A stretch of 64,000 nt of DNA from Romanomermis culicivorax (taxonomy: Eukaryota; Nematoda; Enoplea; Mermithida; Mermithidae). The position numbers and the translations under genes are program-made. Positions 10,683 through 21,375 of the stretch are shown piece after piece. The DNA is taken from contig CAWUHX010000212.1 in assembly GCA_963922205.1 (NCBI GenBank), forward strand, positions 558,001-622,000. Reading direction: 5' to 3'. How positions within the stretch are numbered: the first letter of the stretch is position 1; the number at the start of each line of letters is the position of its first letter. The notes beneath the pieces are model-generated. The model saw nothing but the letters and a program-made list of their open reading frames with translations, was not told the origin of the DNA and made no database searches.

Positions 10683-12579
10683 AGATTGAAGTACTCACAA
10701 TGCTAAAATTACAAACCATATTTAATGTCATTCAAATCATTTGGAGTATAAAAAACATTGTTTGTAAGTGCAGGTTGAATCATTCCTCATACTCAAATAT
10801 AATATCTGCTTTTCCATATCCATTGTGCAAAAGCACCACTCACCTTTTATTTATTTTTCAACAAGACCACTGATAAAGCAGTAGCTCATATGTCTTTAAA
10901 TAGACAGACACAATACAACTGTTTTCATAAAAAGAAGAAATATTAGGTGCATTTTTATCTAAAATTTTGAGAAAAAAGTTTGTATCTGTGCAAAATATGA
11001 ATTTACTTTGAACTTTATGGTTTAGGAATCATGAGAGTCAAAAATATGCTTACTCTATGAATTGCCTTCTCCTCTATTAGTATTCACAAGTAACATATTT
11101 TAAAAAGACAATTTTTTCCCAATTAAAATAAAAATACATACTCATATCATGTAAACTTCTTCATCCTCTATTTTCTTTTACCTGTGTCTGTTGGTATGAA
11201 CATTGTTTTGATTTCTTCTTTTTCAGTGTTTTTATTCACTTTTTCAATTCAGATGTGCTTTGTTTGTATTTGGTTGTACTTGTTGTGTTTATTTAGTTGT
11301 ACTGAAACTAAGTAAAAAAAGAAAGACAAGCAAAACAAAATCAGAAAGTGAAAAAGAAATGCAGAAAGGGAAAAGAATATAAAGAAAATGGAATAGGAAA
11401 AAATGAAGGACAAAATGTGTATCTGAAATATGTTCTCATTCTCTTAATGTCTAAAAGTAAGTCACATGCAAAAAGTGACAAATTGTGTTCAATGTTAGAA
11501 TAGCTCATTAAGCCCTAACTTTGATGTTTCATTGGAAAAGTTCTTGGCTTTATGTATAACAGGATACAACAGTCATTAAATCTTTGTGAGAAAAGTTTAG
11601 CCTGTTCTATTTTTGTTTTTTTAGAATACATTGTTTTATATTTTATATTATGTTTGTACATAATGATCTTTAGGGTATCTTAATAATGATTTTTCTCAGA
11701 ATTTTTGAATGGTAAAGGAAATTTTAATTTGCTTGAAAAACCATGTTGAATGGTTATGCAGAGCATTAGGAGTATGGAAAATTTGCAGGTTGAATGTATT
11801 GCAGGTTGAATCATTCCTCAAATATCTGCTTTTCCATATCGGCCAAATAGACTTGCAAATGTCTAATTGGTGGATATAAATGCAAATGAATTTGCAGGCT
11901 ACATATTTATTGATAAATTAATTAGTATGTACAAAAAATAACAAAGATCCTATTCATTCTCTGATTATACTATTCAAAAGGTATTTGAGCAATGTATTAA
12001 AGAAGAAAACTTGATGAAAAAATCACTCATTGAAAATGAATAATATCCTTCAACAAGTAAGTAACAAGTGTAAGTAATGTACAGCAAAATGTACCATACT
12101 CTGTTAGTAGGAATTTGAATCAAGTTTACATAAAAGTTTATCAAATATCATTTTTTGCAACAAACAAATGTTTTTCCAATTTTTTTCGAAAATGTCAATT
12201 CAAAATCAGGAATTGTGGACTAACAGGATACAGAAAATAAAAAAATTTGAAAGATGTTCAAAGAAATATTGTCACTGATAGTGTGAATGCATTGTCGCAC
12301 CAACATCACCAACCTATCCGCTTCTCTCCTGACATCCTTCTTCTTCCAGGAGGCCCAATCCGTCAATAATAGTCGTAAAAAATACACCATGTATCTGTAT
12401 GCCTTGGTACTTCTGCAGTTTAGGTGGTACAGAAAAAAAAATTTTTGAGAAAATTTAATTTTTTCATGTTATAAGGATAATTTGATCAATTTTAGGTAAG
12501 ATGTTAATAAAACACTTGTAAAAATGGTTTAATGTTTATAAAAATTCTCACTTTGCACTACAAATTGTTGTTCTTCAGA
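10683..12579. other. AT-rich stretch with a short duplicated block, no gene seen
   Basis: A block of about 50 bases beginning GCAGGTTGAATCATTCCTCA occurs at about 10772 and again at about 11803, each ending CTGCTTTTCCATATC. No frame of meaningful length or recognisable product was found. Confidence 0.45.
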
Positions 12580-13790
12580 TTAAATAGCACCAATGCATGG
12601 CAATAACATTTCATGAGGTAATTGTTCATAGACACTGTTGGCATTCAACGTGCACCTGTTGTCAATACACCTACAATGTAAGAAGTAACTATGAACAGAC
12701 AGTACAAAACTTGAAGTATAAATATACCATTCGAGTAGGGTGCACCATCTCACTCCGCTTAGATTTTTAGCCAGTTCTTTGCTCACAAAGGTATGGCTCT
12801 GTTCCAAAGACGGGAACATTGTGGCATTTCTAATGATAAATAACTGGCATTTAGCCCTGCTTATGGCCACCTTCAATCACTTATAATTTTCGAGGCTTTC
12901 AATAGAAAAATATGGATTTGATCCTATGATATTGTAGATTACAATATCCGATTCCTAGCCCTAAAACAAATTGACATTATTGGTAGTAATTTACATTACA
13001 ACTATCAACAGTGCCAATTCGAACTTGTTTCAATTGATTTTCAAGTTCACTAGCTGGGAGGTACCTGTTTTGTAGATAAGTCCACGCATAAATGGCTTCA
13101 CATGTCTCTAGCATGGTTTTCTGAAGTAGTTTGACGTGTGTGCTGTATGGACTGATGATGACAATATCTTCATTCTTGAACTTTTGCACATTAATCAGGG
13201 TGCTGCCAAATCGACTATGGCTCTTGCTTCATGAACATTTTGCATCAAACGAGAGTGATTCTCAGCCATTTCTAGGCAGGTAACATCAACCCAAGCTACC
13301 AGAAAACTGTATATCATCGTGGGAAAGGTCTTTGGTATTGGGAGGTATCTGTCTTCTGCCGAACAAATGGAAATAAATAAAAATTTATTTTCATTGATAG
13401 TTAACATTACTTTTTTTGACGCAATTTTATACAGAATTTGAGTACATTAACTGACTGATGAGGCTTCCAATGTCTGGATGCATGTGATATTGTTTATTGA
13501 GACTGGCATATGGCAAATTCATATTATATAGGCATTCGAAAAAAGTTTGACCATAGCCTAAATTATCAGCTTCTTGGGATCTGATGCATGGTCCCAACTG
13601 GAAAGGATCGCCCAATAGAGTAACTTTAACAAATAATTCATATTCATGATGTTATAACATTGATGAATTTAAATTTACTGGGCCGCTTATGTCAAGATGC
13701 ATGAATGGTATCAACATCCCTGTTTCAGTATATTGGGCAGCTTGCTCGACCACCACTAGATTGCAAAATGTTCCATTGAGTCATGCATCT
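12580..13790 (-). pseudogene. Decayed UPF1-like superfamily 1 helicase fragment
   Basis: Reading leftward from 13790, the C-terminal half of a UPF1/SMUBP2/ZNFX1-type helicase appears in pieces. There is a motif II-like VVVEQAAQYTE (about 13770), motif III GDPFQLGP (about 13610), QYHMHPDIGSL (about 13490, canonical QYRMHP), HSRLMQNVHEARAIVDLAA (about 13250), IVIISPYSTHVKLLQ (about 13160), IGTVDS (about 13005) and motif VI VAISRAKCQLFII (about 12870). The parts are separated by frame changes: a one-base shift near 13200, a TGA just before motif II, and stops around 12890. A short GT...AG interval at about 12934-12968 could be an intron. The ATP-binding Walker A region was not found upstream. 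I read this as a truncated, inactive gene remnant; a real but multi-exon gene is less likely given the stops. Confidence 0.7.
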
Positions 13791-14100
13791 ACAGCTCTGT
13801 TGCACATGGAAAAAATGATATGATATTTTATGTTCCCTCCTCTTTTGTCCGAGGCCTTCCACGCCCAGGGCTGTATTTCATTTGAATTCTCTGCCTTTCT
13901 TGTGGTTTGCTGAAAGTGTAATAATAGATGGTAATTAAGTTTTGAAATTTTTAGAAATTTTTAAAAATTTTGAAAAAGTTAAAAAAATTTAAAATCTTAA
14001 AAGTTATGTTAGGGCTATCCTGCCACCTCCACAATACCGAAAAAATTGTTAAATTACATTCTGGATTGTTCTTCAGCCTCAATCGTCATATCCCCCTTTT

Positions 14101-14717
14101 TGTTGTGCAGGTCTTTTCTTAAGAGGCGCAAGAAAAGATATAGGCTTCTGGTCTGAACTGACCTGTTAGAACTAATCCCTTGGCTAAGCTTCAGTGATAG
14201 TGCAACAGTCCAGTTCCCCAGACCTACAACAACAAAGATACTTTAAACTTAAATGCGGGGCCTCACCAAAGAGCTCCGCAGTCTCCTAGCTGAGACAAGG
14301 AATCCCCTCAGGGATAGATTTACTTGAGTATAACCCTTAGTGGGTTTCCCAAGGCTTGCTGACTGCAAGCTGGCGCCTGGGCCTTTGGCCCTCCGCCTTC
14401 GTCGGTCGGCGATATCTAAACAATAAACAAATATATTAAACAATATATCCGTCGAAATATTAAAAAGAATGTGGGAAAACCACAGTTTGTAATATGCAAA
14501 TAGAGTTGAAGTGCTGGGAAATAGTTTAATGGATGCCAGCAAAATATACGGAAATATTATAAAAGGGATAATAGTGAAGGAATGATTTTCACTATCATTT
14601 CTGGATTTTCTTTGGCGCTCCACTTCTATGCAAAAATGTCTGCACTGCTGGTCGTCCATTTCGTCTATTTGCATGGCGATTTCCCCACGCGATTTGCCAT
14701 CAACAGGGTGCCCAACA
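14101..14717 (-). repeat. 3' LTR of element A
   Basis: Matches 28161-28777 over the full 617 bases with scattered substitutions. Termini are TGTTG and CAACA, an inverted pair. The open frames on both strands inside the LTR differ between the two copies and are not genes. Confidence 0.93.
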
Positions 14718-15412
14718 TCCCTCGTGCGTCGAAACCGACCTACGGGAGGTAGAAAAAAAACTTTCGGCTGGGTTACCCCGGCATTAAAAGAATTAATCAA
14801 AAAGAAAAAATCTACTACTCTGGCTGACTCCTGTTTTTACAGTTTGTCTCACTCGGACTCCCATTTCACAGTCTGTCCTAATCGGACTCCTGTACTGGTC
14901 TTTGGACACAACGAATACCAAGGACTTCGCCGCAATGGCTGGCAAGTGACGCCCATTTTGACCTCGGCCTTGATGGAATAACCTCCCGTCCTAAGGAGTA
15001 TGATGATGACGTTGGTGCCAAATTTGGTCGATTTTGGGTTCGGCTGCTCGGTCTGCATGCTGTGGCAAATCATTGGTTATGGGTCTAACTGCATGCAAAT
15101 CGTTTCCCGCATCTCTATTTTTCTAAATTAAAATCAAAATACGAGATTATATTATATGATACAACAAAGACGACGGGGAATGTACGAATATCACAAATGA
15201 TAGAATGCGCTAAAAAATTTGAGCAAAAAATTGTGGCCAAAAATTTGAAAATGGTTTTATGGTTGCGTTTCGCACTGGTTTGTCAAAAAGGAAAAATTTT
15301 AGTTGGCCAGCAGCACCAAAAATTTAAATAATATTTTTGGATTTTATAATTTTTTGATTTTTTTGTATTTTTGTAATTTTATTAGTATTTTTGGATTTTG
15401 TATTTTATGAAA
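14718..15412 (-). other. Element A 3' non-coding region with putative polypurine tract
   Basis: Directly upstream of the 3' LTR on the minus strand the sequence reads GCACGAGGGA before TGTTG. Element C has GCTCGAGGGA at the same place (43009-43018), so GAGGGA is the best candidate for the plus-strand primer, short for a polypurine tract. The rest is AT-rich and shows no gene. Confidence 0.55.
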
Positions 15413-17539
15413 TTAGTAAAAATATACTTGCGAAAAGATGATTTTTGGGCCAAAATATGTGCGGCTAATTACTGCTGCTGCATGCCGCCTCGGTAGCCTC
15501 CTCGAGGCCTTCCTCGATAGTATCCTCTCTGGCGGGGTTGGCCTCAGAGGATGACCTCCATCCTGGCCCTGATTCTGGCCTTGTTGACTTCCGCCGCGCC
15601 TACCAAGTGGCTGAAAGTTCGGATTGTAGAATTGCGCGTCCGGGTCTTGGCCTTGGTATTGCCAATTTCCTCAGCCTCTGAAAGGTTGCTGGGGGCGCCC
15701 TCTGAAGCCTTCTTTGGCTTGACCTCCATCATACCCCAGTCTACCCCTGTTTGGGGCCGGGCTTGAGAACATGTCGTCTATCCCCTGTTGCCTTTGCGCT
15801 GGACCCCTGCTAGTGGAGCTGCTGCGTTGCGGTTTTTGAGTCCGGAAAGTTGAATTTAAAGATTTTGATGATGTTGATTTTGATCTAGAAAGCAGACTTT
15901 TATATGAAGTGCTTGCAGCTTCACTATACGATCTCTGGCTGGTCACAGTAGATGATTGTTGTGTCGTCAGCGGCTGTTTCCTAGCCCGAGGAAGTCTAGG
16001 CACTTTAAACTTACTTGGGCTCTTGGCAGCCATTTGCTGATATTTATCAGCTTGCGGTCTGTCATCGCCTGGTGCCTTCCTTTTAACACCCATCTGGTTT
16101 AATCTCTGCAAGCCCATAAAGATGTACTGGTTAAAGGCTGCAATGTAGACCTCGTCTACACGGTTTCCCTGGGCCTCGACAACCAGTTGTCTGTTCGCAA
16201 ACGAACACACCTGGGCATACCACCTACCAATTGCCGTCGGCATGATCCCCACGAAATCCAACTGTAAAAATATCATTAAGGTCACGTACCTAATGGCCGT
16301 AAAGACGTCTGAAGCCTCGTAATCCTGAAGCCATCTGGGAATAAGAATTAAAATAATCCATTCCCAAATTTCCTCGGGGACGCGTTCTCCATCAAACATG
16401 AATCCACCCTGCATCTCGAATTGTTGGCGATAATTGTCATGAATCTCAGCCATGGCATCATTGACCATTCTATAAATAATAGGCCGTTCTTGGTGGTCAA
16501 AGGCCAAATAATTGGCGACCTCTGGATTTTCGAATGAGATCGGCCCAATTAAGCGCCTTTGTTCTCGTTGCCACTCCCAATAATCAATCAGAGTTTCTGC
16601 CAATTGACCAGGAGTGACAAACTGCTGTGGCTCCCTTTCGGGTTTCTTAACCACCACATTCAGTTTGACCTTCTTGATCAACTTTTCCTCCAATTCAAGA
16701 TCGGGCTTTACCAATACGCTTCCCGCAGGTTTACTACTTTTTGCCGTATAGCTGGTAGGAATGGACTTGGATTTACCAGATGCCGTACTAACCTCTCCAC
16801 CGGTTTTCGATACCATTTTTGTCTGAGTGTGCGATGCAGTGGACGCTGTTGTCCTATCTGATTTTGTCTGGCCTTTGGAGGTCTCCATTTGCGTTTGACT
16901 CTTGGCGGTCTCCATCCTCGTTTGACTTTGAGTAGTCTCCGTTCTCGACTTTCGACTTGTCGAGTATTCTGGGGTCGTAGTTTCCTTGACCCTATCATAA
17001 ATGTCGTTTTCGGAACTGGTGGTGGCCGCTCCTTGTTGCTGCTGACCTTGAGCTGCAAGTCTGTGTGCTTTGGCCTTACCTAGCCTTTTCCTACGCCTTA
17101 CCTTTTCTCTGGCCAAGTGTCCGATAAATTTTTCCAACATACCTTCAGCTAACATCTGCTGAACTTTCTCTGGGGAATATACTCCAGGGATTCCTTCGTC
17201 AGTTATTTTTCCCCTTTTCATCAGCTCTATCGCTGCAATAACTGAATCTGAGCAGTCATGGGCTAAAGCCTGCTCCTTCAGCTTTCTTTGAATTGCCCTC
17301 TGACGCAGGAATTCCTGCTGCGTCAGCCTTCTTTGTTCCTGTATTTTGGCCTGTAGGGCCTCATGCTTCACATGCTGATCATGATCCTTAGGATCCTTAG
17401 CTTTTACAGGTATCTCCTGGGATGCTTCTTGCATCTTATCCAGTCTGACGTCGATTCCTGACATTTTAGTCACTGCTTCATCTATTTGAGTCTGGATCTT
17501 TTCCTCCTCAACAGCCTGTTTCTGAGTTTTGACCTCCAT
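15413..17539 (-). CDS. Element A ORF3, C-terminal segment: coiled-coil / helical / RGG protein
   Basis: The longest open piece (17539-15671, 622 codons) begins with a Glu/Lys/Gln-rich, probably coiled-coil stretch (residues 1-100). Then come a basic segment around residue 150 ([15 protein letters not shown]), a low-complexity Ser/Thr/Gln region (170-290), and a conserved helical domain (about 300-460) with [35 protein letters not shown] and IPRWL. The tail is basic and Arg/Gly-rich ([11 protein letters not shown]). The frame upstream is the same and is separated from it only by a TAG at 17597. At 15671 it meets TGA but stays open, Gly/Gln/Arg-rich, to about 15413. Element C has the same domain order at 43686-45839. 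No known family was recognised. The basic and RGG parts suggest RNA or DNA binding, by analogy only. Confidence 0.75.
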
Positions 17540-17596
17540 CGCATCTTTTTTCTCCGATGTCTGGCCCTCAGACTCCAGAATCTCACCTTCTTCTTC

Positions 17597-18460
17597 CTAT
17601 TCTTCAACATCTTCCTCTGAACTGGACTCATAGTCTGAATTTCGTATCTTCGGCAAAAGTTGCTTCACTTTAGCTAGCAAAACAGCTGGTGCCAGAGGTA
17701 CTGATTGCATAATGGTGACGACTTCTGGCTCAGGCTCGGCCGGCTGCTGTACCTGAGTTACCTGAGTCGGCTGTGCCACCGCTGGTTGCGTTGGCGGCAG
17801 CACCACGACCACTACTGCAGCTGCTTGCATAGCATCGGTGTCCAAAGCTGGTTGTTTTGCTTTGACCACTGGCGCTGGCACTTGCGGCTGCGTTTTAACC
17901 TGTCCCGACCCTCCAGCTTGCGCTGTTTGGGAAGTAGAGGGACGATTTACTGGTACTTTAGATATCAACTCACCGGCTGGGGTATAAGTTAGCGTATACC
18001 CAGGCATTTCTGAAGCAATTTGTCTCTCCCGGAAGCTTTTGCTGACGAATTCCAGTCTGAGTTCGAGCGGGTTTCGCGGTGCGTAAGTTGTTGGATAATT
18101 GGTCCGCTGTGCGTCTTCCATCATCGGATACCGTAATCCCGGTGTCAAAGTCTCGAAGCCTACGTAGTAAAAAGTTACATAAAAGTAAAGGTTTACCTTG
18201 TAAGCTTCGTCTTTTAGTAACGATTTGTCGTGGCCGATTTGTAGAATTTCTTCGGCTTCTCTAAATCGTAGCGGGACGAATCCAAACTGATTTTGCCAAG
18301 CGTATACCCCTTTTTTGGATGGAAAACGGGGTTCCGACGGCGGTAACGTCGCTGCTAATCCTAAATAATAAGCCAGGCGGTCACCTGACTTCCAGGACAT
18401 GCGTTTTATCATCTCCTGGCCTTCTTTAGTATAACTATTCAAAAAGTTATAATTTAGCAT
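17597..18460 (-). CDS. Element A ORF3, middle segment of unknown function
   Basis: 287 codons. The N-terminal half aligns with element C downstream of 46300: [20 protein letters not shown] here against MAWQSDERLSQYLLLAKTLP there, then FGFVPLRF against FGFMPIGL. A segment [12 protein letters not shown] corresponds to [12 protein letters not shown] at the start of the element C C-terminal piece (45839), which shows that the segments belong to one continuous ORF3. The C-terminal half is Pro/Ala/Gln-rich and ends in acidic residues before TAG (17599-17597). The same frame continues into the segment starting at 17539. Upstream, a frameshift near 18470 separates it from the exonuclease segment. I recognise no known domain. 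Confidence 0.7.
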   Translation of the reverse strand: MLNYNFLNSYTKEGQEMIKRMSWKSGDRLAYYLGLAATLPPSEPRFPSKKGVYAWQNQFGFVPLRFREAEEILQIGHDKSLLKDEAYKVNLYFYVTFYYVGFETLTPGLRYPMMEDAQRTNYPTTYAPRNPLELRLEFVSKSFRERQIASEMPGYTLTYTPAGELISKVPVNRPSTSQTAQAGGSGQVKTQPQVPAPVVKAKQPALDTDAMQAAAVVVVVLPPTQPAVAQPTQVTQVQQPAEPEPEVVTIMQSVPLAPAVLLAKVKQLLPKIRNSDYESSSEEDVEE

Positions 18461-18489
18461 TATAATTTTTCATAATCGCACTCCGCTCT

Positions 18490-19983
18490 TAATTGAGGCC
18501 ATGTCAAGTGATGGGCCAATGGCATGAATTTTCAGATGACCTCTAACTCCGGAAAGTTTCACTCATCTAACATGCTCGATATTTTGGCCAAATTTGGCAT
18601 ATAAAAATTCGTTTTATAGGCTTGTCTATGGCCTTCTATACCCACTGGGTAATGGTTATTAGATGAAAACACTTCCTGTGGGATTTCATCGGGCTTCCCG
18701 GCTTGTTGCCAGTATAGCTTAGCGTTTTCATAAAGCGTCAAAGAGATCTTACCGTCTAAATCCTAATAGGATCCACCTAACTTGAGATTTTCCAGGATAT
18801 CTTTGGTGATATTAACCCAGTCTGGTATTTGAACGTCCTGGATTTCGTCAGGATCACTATCCTCCGTGTACCCATCATCCTTCATTGGTTTACTATCTCT
18901 CAGGAGTAACGGATAAAAACCACTCGGTAACTGAACTCCCTGAGGATGAACAGGGTTACACTCTGTAGGTGCGGTATAATAACCTGTGTTATTTCCCTGC
19001 ATTTGTGCTGCCCAACGGTTGTACATTTCACACTTCATCATATGGTACACCATATTAGGCTGTACCTGATCAGTTTCCAATACTGGGGAGCCTAGCCCCA
19101 TTTCTCTGTTCATGTTGCCTGGTATCATTAGATATTGTTGATAAAAATGTAAGGCAACACTATTGATCTGTTTGGGATCAACCTTGTCATGATCGAAAAT
19201 CTGCATTTGCATTAGCAGTTGATCGGCCATGCCATAGTGAATCGCGGCAAACATAACCAATAACAAATAATATGCATCCAGAGCTGCATACCTAAGCTCT
19301 TCGGGCAATATACCTTTTTTGGCAAACCGATCACGGTTCACCTTTAGTGAAAAATCATACTGGTAAAGGCCCACGTCTATTAAATAAAATTCCATGAACA
19401 ATCCCTTTAACCCAAAGTTTTGGGGACAAATACCTGTTTGAAAACACTTTTTCTCCAGGTTAACCCCTACCATGGTTAAGGCCAAATGATCTAAATCAAA
19501 GTAGCGACCTTTGGTCTTCCTAAGATATTCCCTTAAGGGGACAGTTTTGTCCCTATCCTTATTATCTCGCCCTGAACCACATATGTTATAAATACTTACC
19601 GAGTCCTCCAGTACCGAATATCCAGCGAACAGCTTGTCCGAATTGAGGAACTCGTGGAGGCTTGTCCATTCCTTGAGCATCAAGGTTGTCGTATCAATAA
19701 CGTACGTTTGACCGTTGGTTAGCGCGAAGCTTACGTAGCGGGCAAATTGTTTTCTCATCGAATTGTCGACCTCTCTCATTTTGAACAAGGCGGCGACCTT
19801 ATCCTGATCGGCTTTTTCTACATCGAATCCACAAACTGGTTATCCTCTGAAGATCGATACTTCTCGAATGAAGTGGAGTACTTGGCTGACTTTCCCAATG
19901 TCTACCATTCGAGGTTCCTTGGGATTAGCCCGCCAGTATCCAAAAGTGGCTTTGAACCACTGGTTCAGTTTGTGAATTCTCAT
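18490..19983 (-). pseudogene. Element A ORF3, N-terminal DEDDy 3'-5' exonuclease domain (RNase D/WRN type), broken
   Basis: The likely start is the ATG at 19983 (MRI...), matching element C's MRI start at 47833. The three exonuclease motifs are visible. Exo I is GFDVEK with D-x-E at about 19826, Exo II is GYSVLED near 19610, and Exo III is [13 protein letters not shown] near 19280 with Y-x3-D, the DEDDy signature. An RNase D-like [14 protein letters not shown] stretch precedes Exo III. Downstream lies an element-specific region with [17 protein letters not shown], shared with C. Breaks: TAA at 19842-19840 just before Exo I, TAG at 18765-18763, TGA at 18561-18559, another TGA near 18530, and a frameshift near 18470. 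The family degrades RNA or DNA from the 3' end. What it does for a retrotransposon is unknown; RNA processing, proofreading and countering small-RNA silencing are all guesses. Confidence 0.8.
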
Positions 19984-20003
19984 GACCCTTTTGACATTGT
20001 AAT

Positions 20004-20682
20004 CTAAACATTAAAGATACTATTAATTTCTGTGGTTATTCCCCTTTTTCCAGCATATTTCTTGGGTTTATACTACACCAGCACCACAACACCAAGCGGG
20101 TTAAGTTTCGCAGAAAATAAATTTAGTGCAGGGTTGTTAGGTGAGCCACTGATATACAAACATTGAGCTGGTAGGCAACTAACACCTTACCAAATCTTAC
20201 CCTTGCTACCTCTATATGTTGGGGAGGGTAGACCTGATCCGATTGTTCACCACTTGATCGGACACCAATCTCTGATCAGCTGTTTGAGCGACCAACTAGG
20301 CTCCATTTATGGTGCTGTATTTACAATTTTTATAGCGCTTGAGATTGATAATTTTTAATGATTTAGATATCGAAAAAGTGATATAATTTGATTTGAAAAT
20401 GAATAATTTTTTATAAATTTTGATGATAAAACTTTAAACGGGCTGAACCCAAGGTTCTAGGTTTCCCTTGCACCATCTAGCTCTCGGTGGTATCAGATAT
20501 ATTTCCAAGTTTGGAAATTCCTTGATTGGCTTTGAGCTTCCGGTTCTTGGTACTCCCGTTTTTCGTTCCCTCTAAGTTCTAACCTCGTCTGCCCTTTGGG
20601 GTGCTGAGCTGGTCTTCCAGTGACTTCTGGGCATTACCTGCAGTTTCTAAAAATGTTTGATAAAAATAAGTTCGAAACTTAC
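20004..20682 (-). other. Candidate intron between pol and ORF3, element A
   Basis: A strong donor GACG|GTAAGT (intron starting at 20682) and an acceptor TAATGTTTAG (ending at 20004) lie in the pol-ORF3 gap, with the acceptor about 20 bases before the ORF3 ATG. Element C has GT sites at the matching places. Splicing here is inferred, not shown. The rest of the gap (20683-21375) is AT-rich with no gene. Confidence 0.4.
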
Positions 20683-21375
20683 CGTCAATGAAGAAAAACC
20701 GGTTATCTTGCCGGTGCTGGGGTCTCCCATATTTGACGTGACGCTCTGTGTGCGATCACTTGCGTGTCGGAGCTTGTTGGTAGTTCCCCGCGCCTTTTCC
20801 CATTTCCTTTCGCTTCAAAATTTTTTCTTCTCAAATAATAAATTTGTAAAATTTTTTAAAAAACTTTCCAAACGCTGAAAAAGTATAATTTAGCAGTTCT
20901 GCTAATTTCCTTTTTATCGCGGTTCGGGGAATGTTTTACTTCTTCCTTCCGATGGAAGTTTAGAATTCAGATAAGCGGGGCAGCTATTATTTGATTTTGG
21001 AAAAAATGAAAAAGTTGAAAATTATATTTTTTGGAAAAAATATCGGAAATATTTTGGGTTGTCACTTTGGTCTAAAATTCCGAAGAATTTTTCCCAAAGT
21101 CTGAAATAAATAGAAAAATTTACAAAATAAGTACGAATAATACTTAAATGTGATAAATATTACAAAATAATACAAAATATTTATTAAAATAAGTACCTAC
21201 GCGCGAGATATGTACACAATTAAAAATAATATCAGTGCGAGATCGCGCATAGATTCGCCTTGGGCGAATTCCCAAATGATTTCATTTGGTTTGGCGCTCC
21301 AGTGGTAACTGTTTGTGCCATATTGGAAAGTGATGTGTTTTCGTCATGCAGCGCGTCCTGATTGGCTCACGCTAT

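Noticed and set aside
14249-14981. Frames on both strands inside and beside the element A 3' LTR
   Set aside because: LTR sequence; the frame in the other LTR (28459-28734) has a different extent, so there is no conserved protein.
15413-19983. ORF3 as a retroviral-type envelope gene
   Set aside because: No signal peptide, furin-like site or membrane anchor; the N-terminus is an exonuclease and the C-terminus is RGG-rich.
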